Shown: piece by piece, positions 52,539 through 61,742 of the stretch
Position numbering within the stretch: the stretch's first letter is position 1
Layout of the letters: each line of letters opens with the position of its first letter
DNA from: Serratia fonticola
Lineage (GTDB): Bacteria > Pseudomonadota > Gammaproteobacteria > Enterobacterales > Enterobacteriaceae
DNA: 64,000 nucleotides
Assembly (NCBI RefSeq): GCF_006715025.1
Contig: NZ_VFMK01000001.1
Coordinates: 2,418,001 to 2,482,000 of the forward strand
Reading direction: 5' to 3'
Made by a program: the position numbers and the translations under genes
Notes under the pieces: generated by a model
What the model was told of the DNA's origin: nothing
The model's input: only the letters and a program-made list of their open reading frames with translations
The model's database searches: none

Positions 52539-53545
52539 GCATGAAAATGTATAAATGTTTCGTTTGCTGATGTAATGAGCAAATTGCTTTGTTTTCCAGC
52601 GGCTTGGGCTGTGATTTGTTCTTAATGCGACTATAAGTGCCACAATAATAGGATTTTATGGGTGACAACGGCATATTACTCTTAAGGAGAGGAGGGGACC
52701 CAAAATGGCTAAGATAATTCTTTTTCATGAAGTGGTGTTTGAAAAGGAATTTTAATTAGGATTTCTCTTGTTATTTGCATCACAAAATCTTGATTTTTTA
52801 AAATAAGGTGAGCTTGATCAGTTTGTCTAAGGGGGGATATTTTTTCGAATCGCACTTTTTGATTAAGATAATTCTCATCATTTCTCTGTTTTGTATATGG
52901 AGCTCCTCCTTGCTCTCAATACAAATCACCATAAATAGCTTTTATCAGAAAATAAATGCCTGTAGTGAAACGTTGTCAGCCTTAATTTGTCTTAATGTGA
53001 CCTCATCCTTAAAATAGCAAAAAAAAGCGGAAAAAATCAATTTGCTTGCTTATCTTATTGTATTTTAAGTATTTTATTTTCTTTGAATTGTACTGACACA
53101 TTAGTGACGGGATCGGCGGGGCGGTGCTCGGCACTTTTAATTGAGGTGCTTGATGTCACAGGGGGTGGTTTTAATGTGTCATTTCAGCCACTCGGGTATC
53201 CTGGATGGTTGCTGGATATAAAAAATATCAGTATTATTTTGCACTTCATAACCGCTGTATGCTGTTAAATCGGTGTCTGTACCGATGTGCTATTGCGCGG
53301 TGCCGATGATGGGCTGGAACTGAGCTATACATTCGTAAAGTTAATAAGTGGGGGCGCGGGTAGCACAACGATAGGGTTAACTAGCGCCTTGAGTATAATT
53401 TTAACGAATGTTCAGCAGCGGTCCATCGTCAAAGAAGGCCTTCTATTATTAATTGCTGAAAAACGCACAGCATATTTATCAGGGTCATATCCGGTACAGT
53501 CTGTCTTGGCATATCGGTAACGGAATTTTTTGAAAGGAATTTTCA
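52539..53545. other. AT-rich intergenic kilobase upstream of the lipoprotein gene
   Basis: About 1 kb, AT-rich in its first 600 bases, with no gene I can support. Short ORFs at 52808, 53083 and 53287 have poor starts and unconvincing composition. One 16-codon frame at 52705-52755 has a very strong ribosome site (listed separately). The lipoprotein gene promoter is probably in the last 250 bases. Confidence 0.45.
52705..52755 (+). CDS. Tiny ORF with strong ribosome site (leader peptide or truncated gene)
   Basis: ATG 52705 follows GGAGAGGAGGGG with a 7-base spacer, one of the best ribosome sites in the window. The frame encodes MAKIILFHEVVFEKEF and stops. The opening resembles the first beta hairpin of a bacterial beta/gamma-crystallin-like domain (KIILFE-V-F), which would make it a truncated gene, but this is weak. 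It might be a leader peptide. Confidence 0.3.
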   Translation: MAKIILFHEVVFEKEF

Positions 53546-53986
53546 ATGATTAGCAACCAAAAGAACCTCTGTTTCGGCGTATTATTGTGCAGTGGTTTGT
53601 TGCTGGCAGGTTGCCAGAACACAGCAAAGAAAGCGTCGCAGGATAAATCCAACGTTACGACCACCGTTGAGGCTCCACCTCAGCAGATCAGTGTGGCGCC
53701 TCCTCCTCCTCCAGCCCCAGAACCTAAAACCAATAAGATTAGCTTGTGTCAAAGTGAACTGGCTTCTTTAAAACAGGTCAACCCCAGGGCTTATGCCGTC
53801 AAGCAGGCCCAATTTAACCGTCTGGTCAACAACGCCTCTGTATATAGTGCGGTACGTGGCGATGTTAATACCACCACCAAAGATACTCTTGACGCGTTGT
53901 ACAAGTATAAAACCAACCAGTTGTGTGCCGACATTGAACGTGAAGTCCTGCAAGGCTTGATCCAGAGAGGGGAAAGCGTGAAATGA
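53546..53986 (+). CDS. Outer membrane lipoprotein of unknown function
   Basis: A 146-residue protein with a lipobox LLLAGC (lipidated Cys23). Gln at +2 favours sorting to the outer membrane. After a Thr/Val-rich stretch comes a proline linker VAPPPPPAPEP (residues 50-60) and a helical domain (about 65-146) with two cysteines (68 and 127) that could form a disulfide. AAGGAA precedes ATG 53546. The stop overlaps the start of the giant coiled-coil gene (ATGA), so the two proteins are made together and likely interact. I do not recognise the family. Confidence 0.85.
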   Translation: MISNQKNLCFGVLLCSGLLLAGCQNTAKKASQDKSNVTTTVEAPPQQISVAPPPPPAPEPKTNKISLCQSELASLKQVNPRAYAVKQAQFNRLVNNASVYSAVRGDVNTTTKDTLDALYKYKTNQLCADIEREVLQGLIQRGESVK

Positions 53987-56900
53987 AGCGCAGGATATAT
54001 TGCGGTGCCTTGCTGACGTTGGCGTTACCGCTGGTGGGGGCTCAGGCGGAGGGCGTGGGGGCTTCTGAAGCTCATACGCTCAGTTCGCTGGATGCGATTA
54101 CCCGCCAGGTGGATGAGGCTCCGGCGTTGTTGTTTTTGACGCCTTCGCAAATAGATACGGCAGAACCTGCAAAAACCAAGGATAAACCGACCAGCAAACC
54201 GAATGCGTTGGCAAAGTCGGCGGATGAAGGGGCCTCTGGGCGCATTCGCGAGATGAAGGCGCTCCAGGCAACCATCAACCAGCTAAGGGCGAAGATCAGT
54301 GGGCAGGAGGCTGCTCTGGAGCAATTGCGCAAAGCGCAGTCTCAGCCGCAAACCCCTTCCCCAGAACTCTCACGCTTGCAGCAAGCACTGAAGCAAAGTC
54401 AGCAGGAGAATGCTCAACTGCAGGAACAACTGGCAACCTATATCAAAGGTAATGCCCAGAAAACCGAGCAGATGAAGCAACTGCAGCAAAGCCAACAGGC
54501 CGTGGCCAAATTGCAAGAGCAACTGGCGGCGCAGACCAAAGATAGCGAGCAGAAAGCCGCACAGGTAAAACAACTGCAGTTGGCCAGCAGCCAACTGCAA
54601 GAGCAATTGGCCGCGCAAACCAAGAATAATAACGATAAAGCGCAGCAGGTGAAGCAACTGCAACAAAACCAGCAGGCGTTGGCGAAGTTGCAAGAGCAAT
54701 TGGCGGCACAGACCAAAGACAGCGAGCAGAAAGCGCTGCAGGTTAAGCAACTGCAGGAACAGTTGGCGCTGAACAGTAAAGATTATGCCCAGCAATCCCA
54801 GCAGATGAAGCAACTGCAGCAAAACCAGCAGACAATGGCGAAGCTGCAAGAGCAACTGGCAGCACAGACCAAAGACAGCGAACAGAAAGCGCAACAGGTC
54901 AAACAGCTGCAAGAGCAGTTGGCCGTGCGTGGCAAAGAGAGTGAGCAGAAAGCCCAGCAGGCATTGGCAAAGCTGCAACAGCAATTAGCGGCACAAACCA
55001 AAGACAGTGAACAGAAAGCCGAGCAGGTGAAACAGCTGCAGCAAAGCAGTGCCAAACTGCAGGAGCAGTTGATCGCGCAAACCAAGAGCAGCGATGAAAA
55101 AGCGCAGCAGGTAAAGCAACTGCAACAAAACCAGCAGACGCTGGCGAAGCTGCAAGAGCAACTGGCGGCACAGACCAAAGACAGCGAACAGAAAGCGCAA
55201 CAGGTCAAACAGCTGCAAGAGCAGTTGGCCGTGCGTGGCAAAGAGAGCGAGCAGAAAGCCCAGCAGGCATTGGCAAAGCTGCAAGAGCAACTGGCGGCAC
55301 AGACCAAAGACAGCGAACAGAAAGCGCAACAGGTCAAACAGCTGCAAGAGCAGTTGGCTGTGCGTGGCAAAGAGAGTGAGCAGAAAGCCCAGCAGGCATT
55401 GGCAAAGCTGCAACAGCAATTAGCGGCACAAACCAAAGACAGCGAACAGAAAGCGCAGCAGGTCAAACAACTGCAAGAGCAGTTGGCACTCAATAGTAAA
55501 GATTACGCCCAGCAAGAAAAACAGCTCAAGCAACTGCAGCAAAACCAACAGACGGCGGCAAAGTTGCAAGATCAGTTAAACGCACAAATCAAAGACAGTG
55601 AGCAGAAAGCCGAGCAGGTGAAACAACTGCAACAAAGCAGCGCCAAACTGCAGGAGCAACTGACCGCGCAGACTAAGGGTAACGAAGAAAAAACGCAGCA
55701 GTTGAAGCAGTTGCAACAGAGCCAGTTAGCGGTAGCTAAGCTACAGGAACAACTGACCGCGCAAACAAAAGATAGCGAGCAGAAAGCCGAACAGGTGAAA
55801 CAGCTGCAACAAAGCAGTGCCAAACTGCAGGAGCAGTTGATCGCGCAAACCAAGGGCAACGAAGAAAAAACGCAGCAGTTGAAACAGTTGCAGCAAAGCC
55901 AGCAAGGGTTGGCGAAGCTGCAGGAACAACTGACGGCTCAGGTTAAAGATAACGAACAGAAAGCGTTGCAGGTTAAACAACTGCAGGAACAGTTGGCGTT
56001 GAACAGTAAGGATTATGCCCAGCAATCTCAGCAGGTGAAGCAACTGCAACAGAACCAGCAGACGCTGGCGAAGCTGCAGGATCAGTTGGCGGCGCAGACT
56101 AAAGATAGCGAGCAGAAAGCATTGCAGATAGTGCAGTTGCAGCAACAACTGACGGCTCAAACCAAAGACAACGAGCAGAAAGCGCAGCAGATCGCCCAGT
56201 TGCAGAAAGCGCAGCAAACCAGCCAGCAGGAAAGCAGCAAATTGCAGCAGCAACTGACGGCGCAGAGCAAAGATATCGAGCAGAAAGTGCAGCAGATCGC
56301 CCAGTTGCAGAAAACGCAGCAAACCAGCCAGCAGGAAAGCAGCAAGTTGCAGCAGCAACTGACGGCGCAGAGCAAAGATATCGAGCAAAAAGTGCAGCAG
56401 ATTGCCCAGTTGCAGAAAGCGCAGCAAACCAGCCAGCAGGAAAGCAGCAAGTTGCAGCAGCAACTGACGGCGCAGAGCAAAGATATCGAGCAGAAAGTGC
56501 AGCAGATCGCCCAGTTGCAGAAAGCGCAGCAAACCAGTCAGCAGGAAAGCAGCAAGTTGCAGCAGCAACTGACGGCGCAGAGCAAAGATATCGAGCAGAA
56601 AGTGCAGCAGATTGCCCAGTTGCAGAAAACGCAGCAAACCAGCCAGCAGGAAAGCAGCAAATTGCAGCAGCAACTGACGGCGCAGAGCAAAGATATCGAG
56701 CAGAAAGTGCAGCAGATCGCCCAGTTGCAGAAAACGCAGCAAACCAGCCAGCAGGAAAGCAGCAAGTTACAGCAGCAACTGGCAGCGCAGAGCAAAGATA
56801 TCGAGCAGAAAGTGCAGCAGATTGCTCAATTGCAGAAAACGCAGCAAGCCAGCCAGCAGGAAAGCAGCAAGTTGCAAGAGCAGTTGACGGCGCAGAGCAA

Positions 56901-57723
56901 AGATAACGAGCAGAAAGCGCAGCAGATTGCACAACTGCAACAGGCCCAGAAAGAGAGTGCCAAGTTGCAGGAGCAGTTAATTGCGCAAACCAAAGATAAC
57001 GAACAGAAAACGCAGGATCTCCAACGCTTACAGCAAAAACTGGCGGACGTAGAGAAACTGCAGGTGGCAAGCGCTACGACGGTAACAGATCCTAAAACGG
57101 ATCGGGAAAAACGCGATTATGCGATTGGTACTGCGCTGGGTAATGACATTCTGAGTTTACTTAACAGCAAAAAGTCGCAGGGGGTGGATGTGAACCGCCA
57201 GCTGGCATTGGCTGGGGTATCAGACGTGATCAATGGCCAAACCAAGTTGGCTAAAGAGCAGATTGCCAAAGCCCTGTATGAGAGTGAACTAGAGCTGAAT
57301 AACCAGCATAAAAAGGTCAAAGAGCAGAACGAACAGAAAGGCAGCAAGTATATCGACAAATTCAAAAAGCAGCCGCGCGTAACCAAGTCTGCGCAAGGTT
57401 TCTATTATCGTGTCGATTATGCGGGTGACACTGCGATTGGTGAGGGAGATACCGTAGCCGTGGTGGTGAAAGAAAGCCTGACGGACGGTAAAGTGATCAA
57501 GGATATGGATCTGGCGGGTACCTCAATCTCACAACCTCTGAGTGCCTACCCGCCGCTGTTCCGTGAAGCGCTTGGCAAGTTGAAAAACCATGGCAGCATG
57601 ACTTTAGTGGTGCCGCCAGAGTTGGCCTATGGCGATAAAGGGATGGCACCGGATATCCCGCCGGGGGCGACCATGATCTATAACGTACGCATTCTGGATG
57701 TCATACCGGCTTCAGGCATGTAA
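53983..57723 (+). CDS. Giant periplasmic coiled-coil protein with C-terminal FKBP-like domain
   Basis: A 1246-residue exported protein. The signal peptide (residues 1-22, cleaved after AQA) is followed by a low-complexity linker to about 85 and a continuous heptad-rich coiled coil from about 88 to 1025, dominated by QLQEQLAAQTKDSEQKAQQV-like units. Seven near-identical 35-residue (105-bp) units occupy 735-979. Residues about 1034-1130 resemble the FKBP N-terminal dimerisation region of FkpA/Mip (YAIGTALGNDILSLLNSKKS), and about 1150-1243 an FKBP domain (LVVPPELAYGDKG, IPPGATMIYNVRILDV). Typical Mip/FkpA proteins are about 230-270 residues. The coil would be roughly 140 nm if fully extended. 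Active-site residues are degenerate (see findings). Function unknown; an envelope-spanning or scaffold role with the coupled lipoprotein is inference. Confidence 0.88.
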   Translation: MKRRIYCGALLTLALPLVGAQAEGVGASEAHTLSSLDAITRQVDEAPALLFLTPSQIDTAEPAKTKDKPTSKPNALAKSADEGASGRIREMKALQATINQLRAKISGQEAALEQLRKAQSQPQTPSPELSRLQQALKQSQQENAQLQEQLATYIKGNAQKTEQMKQLQQSQQAVAKLQEQLAAQTKDSEQKAAQVKQLQLASSQLQEQLAAQTKNNNDKAQQVKQLQQNQQALAKLQEQLAAQTKDSEQKALQVKQLQEQLALNSKDYAQQSQQMKQLQQNQQTMAKLQEQLAAQTKDSEQKAQQVKQLQEQLAVRGKESEQKAQQALAKLQQQLAAQTKDSEQKAEQVKQLQQSSAKLQEQLIAQTKSSDEKAQQVKQLQQNQQTLAKLQEQLAAQTKDSEQKAQQVKQLQEQLAVRGKESEQKAQQALAKLQEQLAAQTKDSEQKAQQVKQLQEQLAVRGKESEQKAQQALAKLQQQLAAQTKDSEQKAQQVKQLQEQLALNSKDYAQQEKQLKQLQQNQQTAAKLQDQLNAQIKDSEQKAEQVKQLQQSSAKLQEQLTAQTKGNEEKTQQLKQLQQSQLAVAKLQEQLTAQTKDSEQKAEQVKQLQQSSAKLQEQLIAQTKGNEEKTQQLKQLQQSQQGLAKLQEQLTAQVKDNEQKALQVKQLQEQLALNSKDYAQQSQQVKQLQQNQQTLAKLQDQLAAQTKDSEQKALQIVQLQQQLTAQTKDNEQKAQQIAQLQKAQQTSQQESSKLQQQLTAQSKDIEQKVQQIAQLQKTQQTSQQESSKLQQQLTAQSKDIEQKVQQIAQLQKAQQTSQQESSKLQQQLTAQSKDIEQKVQQIAQLQKAQQTSQQESSKLQQQLTAQSKDIEQKVQQIAQLQKTQQTSQQESSKLQQQLTAQSKDIEQKVQQIAQLQKTQQTSQQESSKLQQQLAAQSKDIEQKVQQIAQLQKTQQASQQESSKLQEQLTAQSKDNEQKAQQIAQLQQAQKESAKLQEQLIAQTKDNEQKTQDLQRLQQKLADVEKLQVASATTVTDPKTDREKRDYAIGTALGNDILSLLNSKKSQGVDVNRQLALAGVSDVINGQTKLAKEQIAKALYESELELNNQHKKVKEQNEQKGSKYIDKFKKQPRVTKSAQGFYYRVDYAGDTAIGEGDTVAVVVKESLTDGKVIKDMDLAGTSISQPLSAYPPLFREALGKLKNHGSMTLVVPPELAYGDKGMAPDIPPGATMIYNVRILDVIPASGM
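56185..56919 (+). repeat. Seven 105-bp tandem repeats inside the coiled-coil gene
   Basis: Units start at 56185, 56290, 56395, 56500, 56605, 56710 and 56815, each coding for a 35-residue unit of five heptads beginning QQIAQLQK and ending KDIEQKV in most copies. DNA identity between units is very high, with few synonymous changes, so the array is recent or kept uniform by recombination. Looser repeats built on AKLQEQLAAQTKDSEQKA occupy 54500-56150. Confidence 0.93.
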
Positions 57724-57741
57724 GCGGCCTAACGTAAACCA

Positions 57742-57769
57742 AACCCGCCAGACCATCGGCGGGTTTTTT
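57742..57769 (+). terminator. Intrinsic terminator after the coiled-coil gene
   Basis: AACCCGCC and GGCGGGTT pair over 8 bp around an 8-base loop, followed by a T-run, 18 bases after the stop. It closes the lipoprotein / coiled-coil operon. Confidence 0.9.
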
Positions 57770-57982
57770 GTATTTTGGAATGATAGAAGCGCCTACCGAA
57801 AGGTGCTGTCACGTCCCATCATGGTGCAGTCTTGCCCCAAAATTGACTTATCGCAGTGCGATAAATACCTGATTCTTTCTTTGGTTTAACGCCGATAGCG
57901 ATAAGCGAAGGGATTAACGCCTGGCTGGCCCGTTTTTTGCTCTGTTATTGGTGACCGCAGTTAACCGCAAGAGGGAGCCCGC

Positions 57983-58906
57983 ATGAATCTCAGACGTTTG
58001 AAGTATTTCGTGAAGATCGTCGATATCGGCAGCCTGACCCAGGCGGCAGAAGTGCTACATATCGCGCAGCCTGCGCTGAGCCAGCAGGTGGCAACGTTGG
58101 AAGGTGAACTGAAACAGCAACTGCTGATCCGCACCAAACGTGGAGTGATGCCTACTGAGGCGGGGAATATTCTTTATGGCTATGCCCAAACCATTCTTCG
58201 CCAATGTGAACAGGCACAGCAGGCGGTGATCGGTGCCGGGGAAGCGCTGGCAGGGGCGGTATCCATTGGCCTGCTACCGGGCGGTTCGGTCTCGCAGCTG
58301 GCATTGCCTTTACTGCAGGCCGTACGCGATCGGCATCCACGGGTGTTGCTGAGCCTGAGTGAAGGCATGGGGGAGACACTGGCCAAGCAGGTGGCGGTTC
58401 AGGGGGTGGATATGGCGATCATCTACGGTGCAAAAATGCCTGTAAACCTCAGCGCCACGGTGTTGGCAAAAGAAGATCTGTATCTGGTGGCATCGCGCAC
58501 GATACCTCATCCTGGCAACAGCATCGACCTACTGGATGTGAGCCGCTTTAACCTGTTCTTGGCGCGCGAAGGGGATGTGGTGCGCAATCTGCTGGCGGAG
58601 GTCATGGCCATCCACAGGCTTCCCACCAACATCATAGGTGAAATTGAATCCCACAACGTGCTGTGTGCCGCTATTGCGGGGGGATTGGGGGCTACTGTTC
58701 AGCCAGAATCGATTGCCCGATCGATGGTTGGCCCGGCAAAGGCCTGGATGGTTCGCCTGAATGTGCCAGTGATTTCCGTACCGCTTTCATTGGTGATATC
58801 AAGTCAGAAACCGTTGACCGCTGCGGCATTGGCCGTGAAGGAGATTCTGTTGGCGATGATTGCCACCGGCCATCGTCAACCGCAAGTGTTGGCCCTGGCG
58901 CAATAA
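57983..58906 (+). CDS. nac: Nac-like LysR regulator (nitrogen assimilation control)
   Basis: A 307-residue LysR regulator whose first 65 residues are almost identical to E. coli Nac (LRRLKYFVKIVDIGSLTQAA, EVLHIAQPALSQQVATLEGE, LLIRTKRGVMPTEAG). The effector domain is more divergent (VSIGLLPGGSVSQLALPLLQ, IIGEIESHNVLCAAIAGGLG), so the regulon may differ. Nac is expressed under nitrogen limitation from a sigma-54 promoter in other enterics; I did not find a clear sigma-54 site in the 213 bases upstream. It lies convergent with amn, close to tRNA-Asn as in E. coli. Confidence 0.78.
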   Translation: MNLRRLKYFVKIVDIGSLTQAAEVLHIAQPALSQQVATLEGELKQQLLIRTKRGVMPTEAGNILYGYAQTILRQCEQAQQAVIGAGEALAGAVSIGLLPGGSVSQLALPLLQAVRDRHPRVLLSLSEGMGETLAKQVAVQGVDMAIIYGAKMPVNLSATVLAKEDLYLVASRTIPHPGNSIDLLDVSRFNLFLAREGDVVRNLLAEVMAIHRLPTNIIGEIESHNVLCAAIAGGLGATVQPESIARSMVGPAKAWMVRLNVPVISVPLSLVISSQKPLTAAALAVKEILLAMIATGHRQPQVLALAQ

Positions 58907-58956
58907 TCGTGATGGGGAAGCGGCAGCAAAGCCAGTGCGCTATGCTGCCATTGTCA

Positions 58957-60414
58957 TTAACGGAATGGCGGCTCGTTGAAGGTGCGGAGCTTGCGCGAGT
59001 GCAGGTGTTCGCCTTCGGCCCTTAACAGGTCGATAGCGCAGATTCCGATCTGCAGGTGCTCAGAGATCGCCCCTTCGTAGAAACGGTTTGCCTGGCCGGG
59101 CAGTTTGATTTCACCATGCAGTGGTTTATCCGATACGCACAGCAGCGTGCCATAAGGCACCCGGAAACGATAGCCCTGTGCAGCAATGGTGGCACTTTCC
59201 ATATCGACGGCGACGGCGCGGCTGAGGTTAAAACGCAATGCAGAAGCCGAATAGCGCAGTTCCCAGTTGCGATCGTCGGTAGTGACCACCGTCCCGGTGC
59301 GAAGCCGCTGCTTGACCGCTTCTCCCGGCATTCCACTGACCGTTTTGGTGGCGTCATACAGTGCGCGTTGGACTTCTGCGATGCTCGGGATGGGAATATC
59401 CGGCGGCAGTACCGAATCCAGCACATGATCGTCACGCAGATAGGCGTGGGCCAAGACATAATCCCCGATCGACTGACTTTCCCGCAGGCCGCCGCAGTGT
59501 CCAATCATCAGCCAGGCATGGGGGCGCAGCACTGCCAGATGATCGCAGATGGTTTTGGCATTGGAAGGGCCGACACCGATATTGACCAGCGTGATCCCCT
59601 GACCATTGTTGGCAATCAGATGATAGGCCGGCATCTGGTGGTTTTTCCAGGCCAGGTCCGACACCGTCTGTTCCGGGTTAGGGGTTTCGGCAGTGACATA
59701 TTGCCCTCCCGCGCAAGACAATGCGACATAGGGGCTGGCCGGATCGGCAATCTGCTTGCAGCCCCAACGGACGAATTCATCCACGTAGCGCGTGTAGTTG
59801 GTAAACAACACAAAGTGCTGGAAATGCTCCACCGGTGTGCCGGTGTAGTGGCGCAGCCGTGCCAGCGAGAAGTCGGTACGCAACGCATCAAAATGAGAAA
59901 GGGGGAAATGACTGGCGAAAGGGTACAGGCCATCTGCGGTTTCATCCCCAATTTGCGCAAGTTCAGTGGTGGGAAAGTGCTTGGTGAGATCCGCGCTCAT
60001 GGTTCGGTCCAGCGCCAGATCGGAACCGTCTATCACATAAGGAAAGGGGATTTCCTGCTGTGAAGGCACCACTTCAATGACCGCGTCATATTCATTTTTC
60101 AGCAGGGCCAATTGTTCAGCCAGATAAGGACGCAACAGTTGTGGCCGAGTGATGGTTGTTGTGTAGTTGCCTGGCCGGGTAAACCGGCCATAGGCGCGTG
60201 TGCGGGCCGGGGTGGATTGTTCGCCATCCCAGCGGACGCGTAGCTCTGGATAAGAGAACACCCCTTGAGCCCGAGCCTGGGCGTCATGTAGTACGCCGTT
60301 GGTGATGAATGCCTTGATGGCTTCGCGCAATGCGCTTACCGAGGCGTCATACAACGCTTCGAGTCGGTCTAGAGCCTGTGAGGCTGTCAGCGCCGTTGTT
60401 GAGGGTGTATTCAT
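58957..60414 (-). CDS. amn: AMP nucleosidase
   Basis: A 485-residue cytoplasmic enzyme that splits AMP to adenine and ribose-5-phosphate, controlling AMP pools. The N-terminal regulatory domain (about 15-170) has RVRWDGEQSTPARTRAYGRF and TRPQLLRPYLAEQL; the catalytic nucleoside phosphorylase-like domain has ITLVNIGVGPSNAKTICDHL, AWLMIGHCGGLRESQSIGDY and AVDMESATIAAQGYRFRVPY. AAGGA precedes ATG 60414; the longer frame from 60537 is not used. Length matches E. coli Amn (484). Confidence 0.95.
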   Translation of the reverse strand: MNTPSTTALTASQALDRLEALYDASVSALREAIKAFITNGVLHDAQARAQGVFSYPELRVRWDGEQSTPARTRAYGRFTRPGNYTTTITRPQLLRPYLAEQLALLKNEYDAVIEVVPSQQEIPFPYVIDGSDLALDRTMSADLTKHFPTTELAQIGDETADGLYPFASHFPLSHFDALRTDFSLARLRHYTGTPVEHFQHFVLFTNYTRYVDEFVRWGCKQIADPASPYVALSCAGGQYVTAETPNPEQTVSDLAWKNHQMPAYHLIANNGQGITLVNIGVGPSNAKTICDHLAVLRPHAWLMIGHCGGLRESQSIGDYVLAHAYLRDDHVLDSVLPPDIPIPSIAEVQRALYDATKTVSGMPGEAVKQRLRTGTVVTTDDRNWELRYSASALRFNLSRAVAVDMESATIAAQGYRFRVPYGTLLCVSDKPLHGEIKLPGQANRFYEGAISEHLQIGICAIDLLRAEGEHLHSRKLRTFNEPPFR

Positions 60415-61208
60415 TGTTTTTCCTTGGTTCTCGCGATACTTCAGCATAGCGTAAAGTGAGAACTGAATGTATACCGTGCGGTGAGTGGGTGAGTATTTTC
60501 TGAGAAGAAAGAGAATAAGTAAGAAAAATCTTAGCAAGATGAAATAATGGCCTGACTAAAGCCGTGATAAAATTACAACCGGGAGAAAATAAAGGTTCAT
60601 GTAAAATTAATGAATAACCTGAGTAATGACTTGGAATGGTCGTGGGATATATTTTTCCCTAAATCAAATTCATTCTATTTAGTTATTGATTGTTTGCATT
60701 TTTTAATTTTCATGAATGTGTTGTGGGGCGTTTTGGTACGAAGAGAGGCTGATTTATTGATTTAGATCACTCTATGGGGAAAAATTTCATCGCGCCATAA
60801 TCTTGCCAGTTTGATCACGGCATACTGAATTTTTAAAGAGTAATTTGATTATTCAGTATACATTTTCCCTGCTTTTCTGAGAATAATCTCAATTAATAAG
60901 GCGGTTTTGTCAGTAATAAATTCACCGGATTTATATTTGGCAAGGAAATTGATATTGACATGATAATCCCCTTAAGATTAACTTATGCTTTGCCGCGACT
61001 TGGAACGAAGTTGCACCGATAGCCCTATTTCTTAAATATATTTTATGTTTCTATGTGTATTCATTCTTTAGGTGAATGAATTTCCCTGCGCTTACGCTGT
61101 TAGTTCACCACAGCGTCGGTTTGACGTTTTTGTCAGGCAAGGATTGCCGTTGTGCTACACCCTAACAACAGCAGTCCTTTCTTAATTGCTCAGTTAATAA
61201 GGATTGTT
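60415..61208. promoter_or_regulatory. AT-rich region between amn and the T6SS operon
   Basis: About 790 bases without a gene. It holds the amn promoter on the left and the tssB promoter on the right. TTGACA occurs at about 60954, but a matching -10 element at the right distance is poor. The AT-rich stretch from 60550 to 61060 is consistent with H-NS silencing of the T6SS. Confidence 0.4.
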
Positions 61209-61709
61209 ATGGCCTCCTCCAGCTACCAAAATGAGATACCGCGCGCGCGCGTAAATATTAAACTAGACCTCCACACCGGGGGGGCTCAGCAGAAAGTTGA
61301 GTTGCCTCTCAAATTAATGGTGATGGGGGATTACAGCAACGGGCAAGAGCACCGCGCGTTGTCTGAGCGCGAAAAAATCTCCGTTAATAAAAATAACTTC
61401 AATAGTGTACTTGCAGAACTCAGCCCTTCCGTCAGATTAGTGGTGGAAAATACTCTGGCCGGGGACAAGAGCGAAGAAAACATTGCCTTGACCTTCAAAG
61501 ACATGAAGGACTTCGAGCCAGAGCAGGTCGCACGCAGCATCCCACAACTTCGTGCTCTGCTTTCCATGCGTAACCTGTTGCGCGATCTTAAATCCAATCT
61601 CCTCGATAACGTGACTTTCCGCAAAGAGCTGGAAACCATTCTTAAAGATGAATCTTTAAGCGCCGATCTGCGCGCTGAACTGGCCGCGCTTGCCCCAAAA
61701 GAAGCGTAA
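61209..61709 (+). CDS. tssB: T6SS contractile sheath small subunit TssB (VipA)
   Basis: A 166-residue protein that pairs with TssC to build the contractile sheath in the cytoplasm. Marks are IPRARVNIKLDLHTGGAQQK, VELPLKLMVMGDYSNGQ, RALSEREKISVNKNNFNSVL and FKDMKDFEPEQVARSIPQLR. AAGGA is six bases before ATG 61209; the frame extends to a GTG at 61152 without a ribosome site. It is first gene of the visible T6SS operon, 33 bases before tssC. Confidence 0.95.
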   Translation: MASSSYQNEIPRARVNIKLDLHTGGAQQKVELPLKLMVMGDYSNGQEHRALSEREKISVNKNNFNSVLAELSPSVRLVVENTLAGDKSEENIALTFKDMKDFEPEQVARSIPQLRALLSMRNLLRDLKSNLLDNVTFRKELETILKDESLSADLRAELAALAPKEA

Positions 61710-61742
61710 ACCCCGAGCTGGATTTAACACGAGAACAAGCTG

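Noticed and set aside
52808..53520. Short plus-strand ORFs at 52808-53017, 53083-53268 and 53287-53520
   Set aside because: Weak or missing ribosome sites, AT-rich chance composition and no recognisable motif.
54370..57070. Long minus-strand ORFs rich in Leu, Cys or Ala opposite the coiled-coil gene
   Set aside because: They are antisense shadows of a highly repetitive, biased plus-strand gene (CAG/CTG-type codons) and have no ribosome sites or family features.
60941..60957. Sigma-54-like promoter upstream of tssB (TGGCA with a downstream TTGA)
   Set aside because: The -12 element reads GA rather than GC and the spacing is only approximate; too weak to report.
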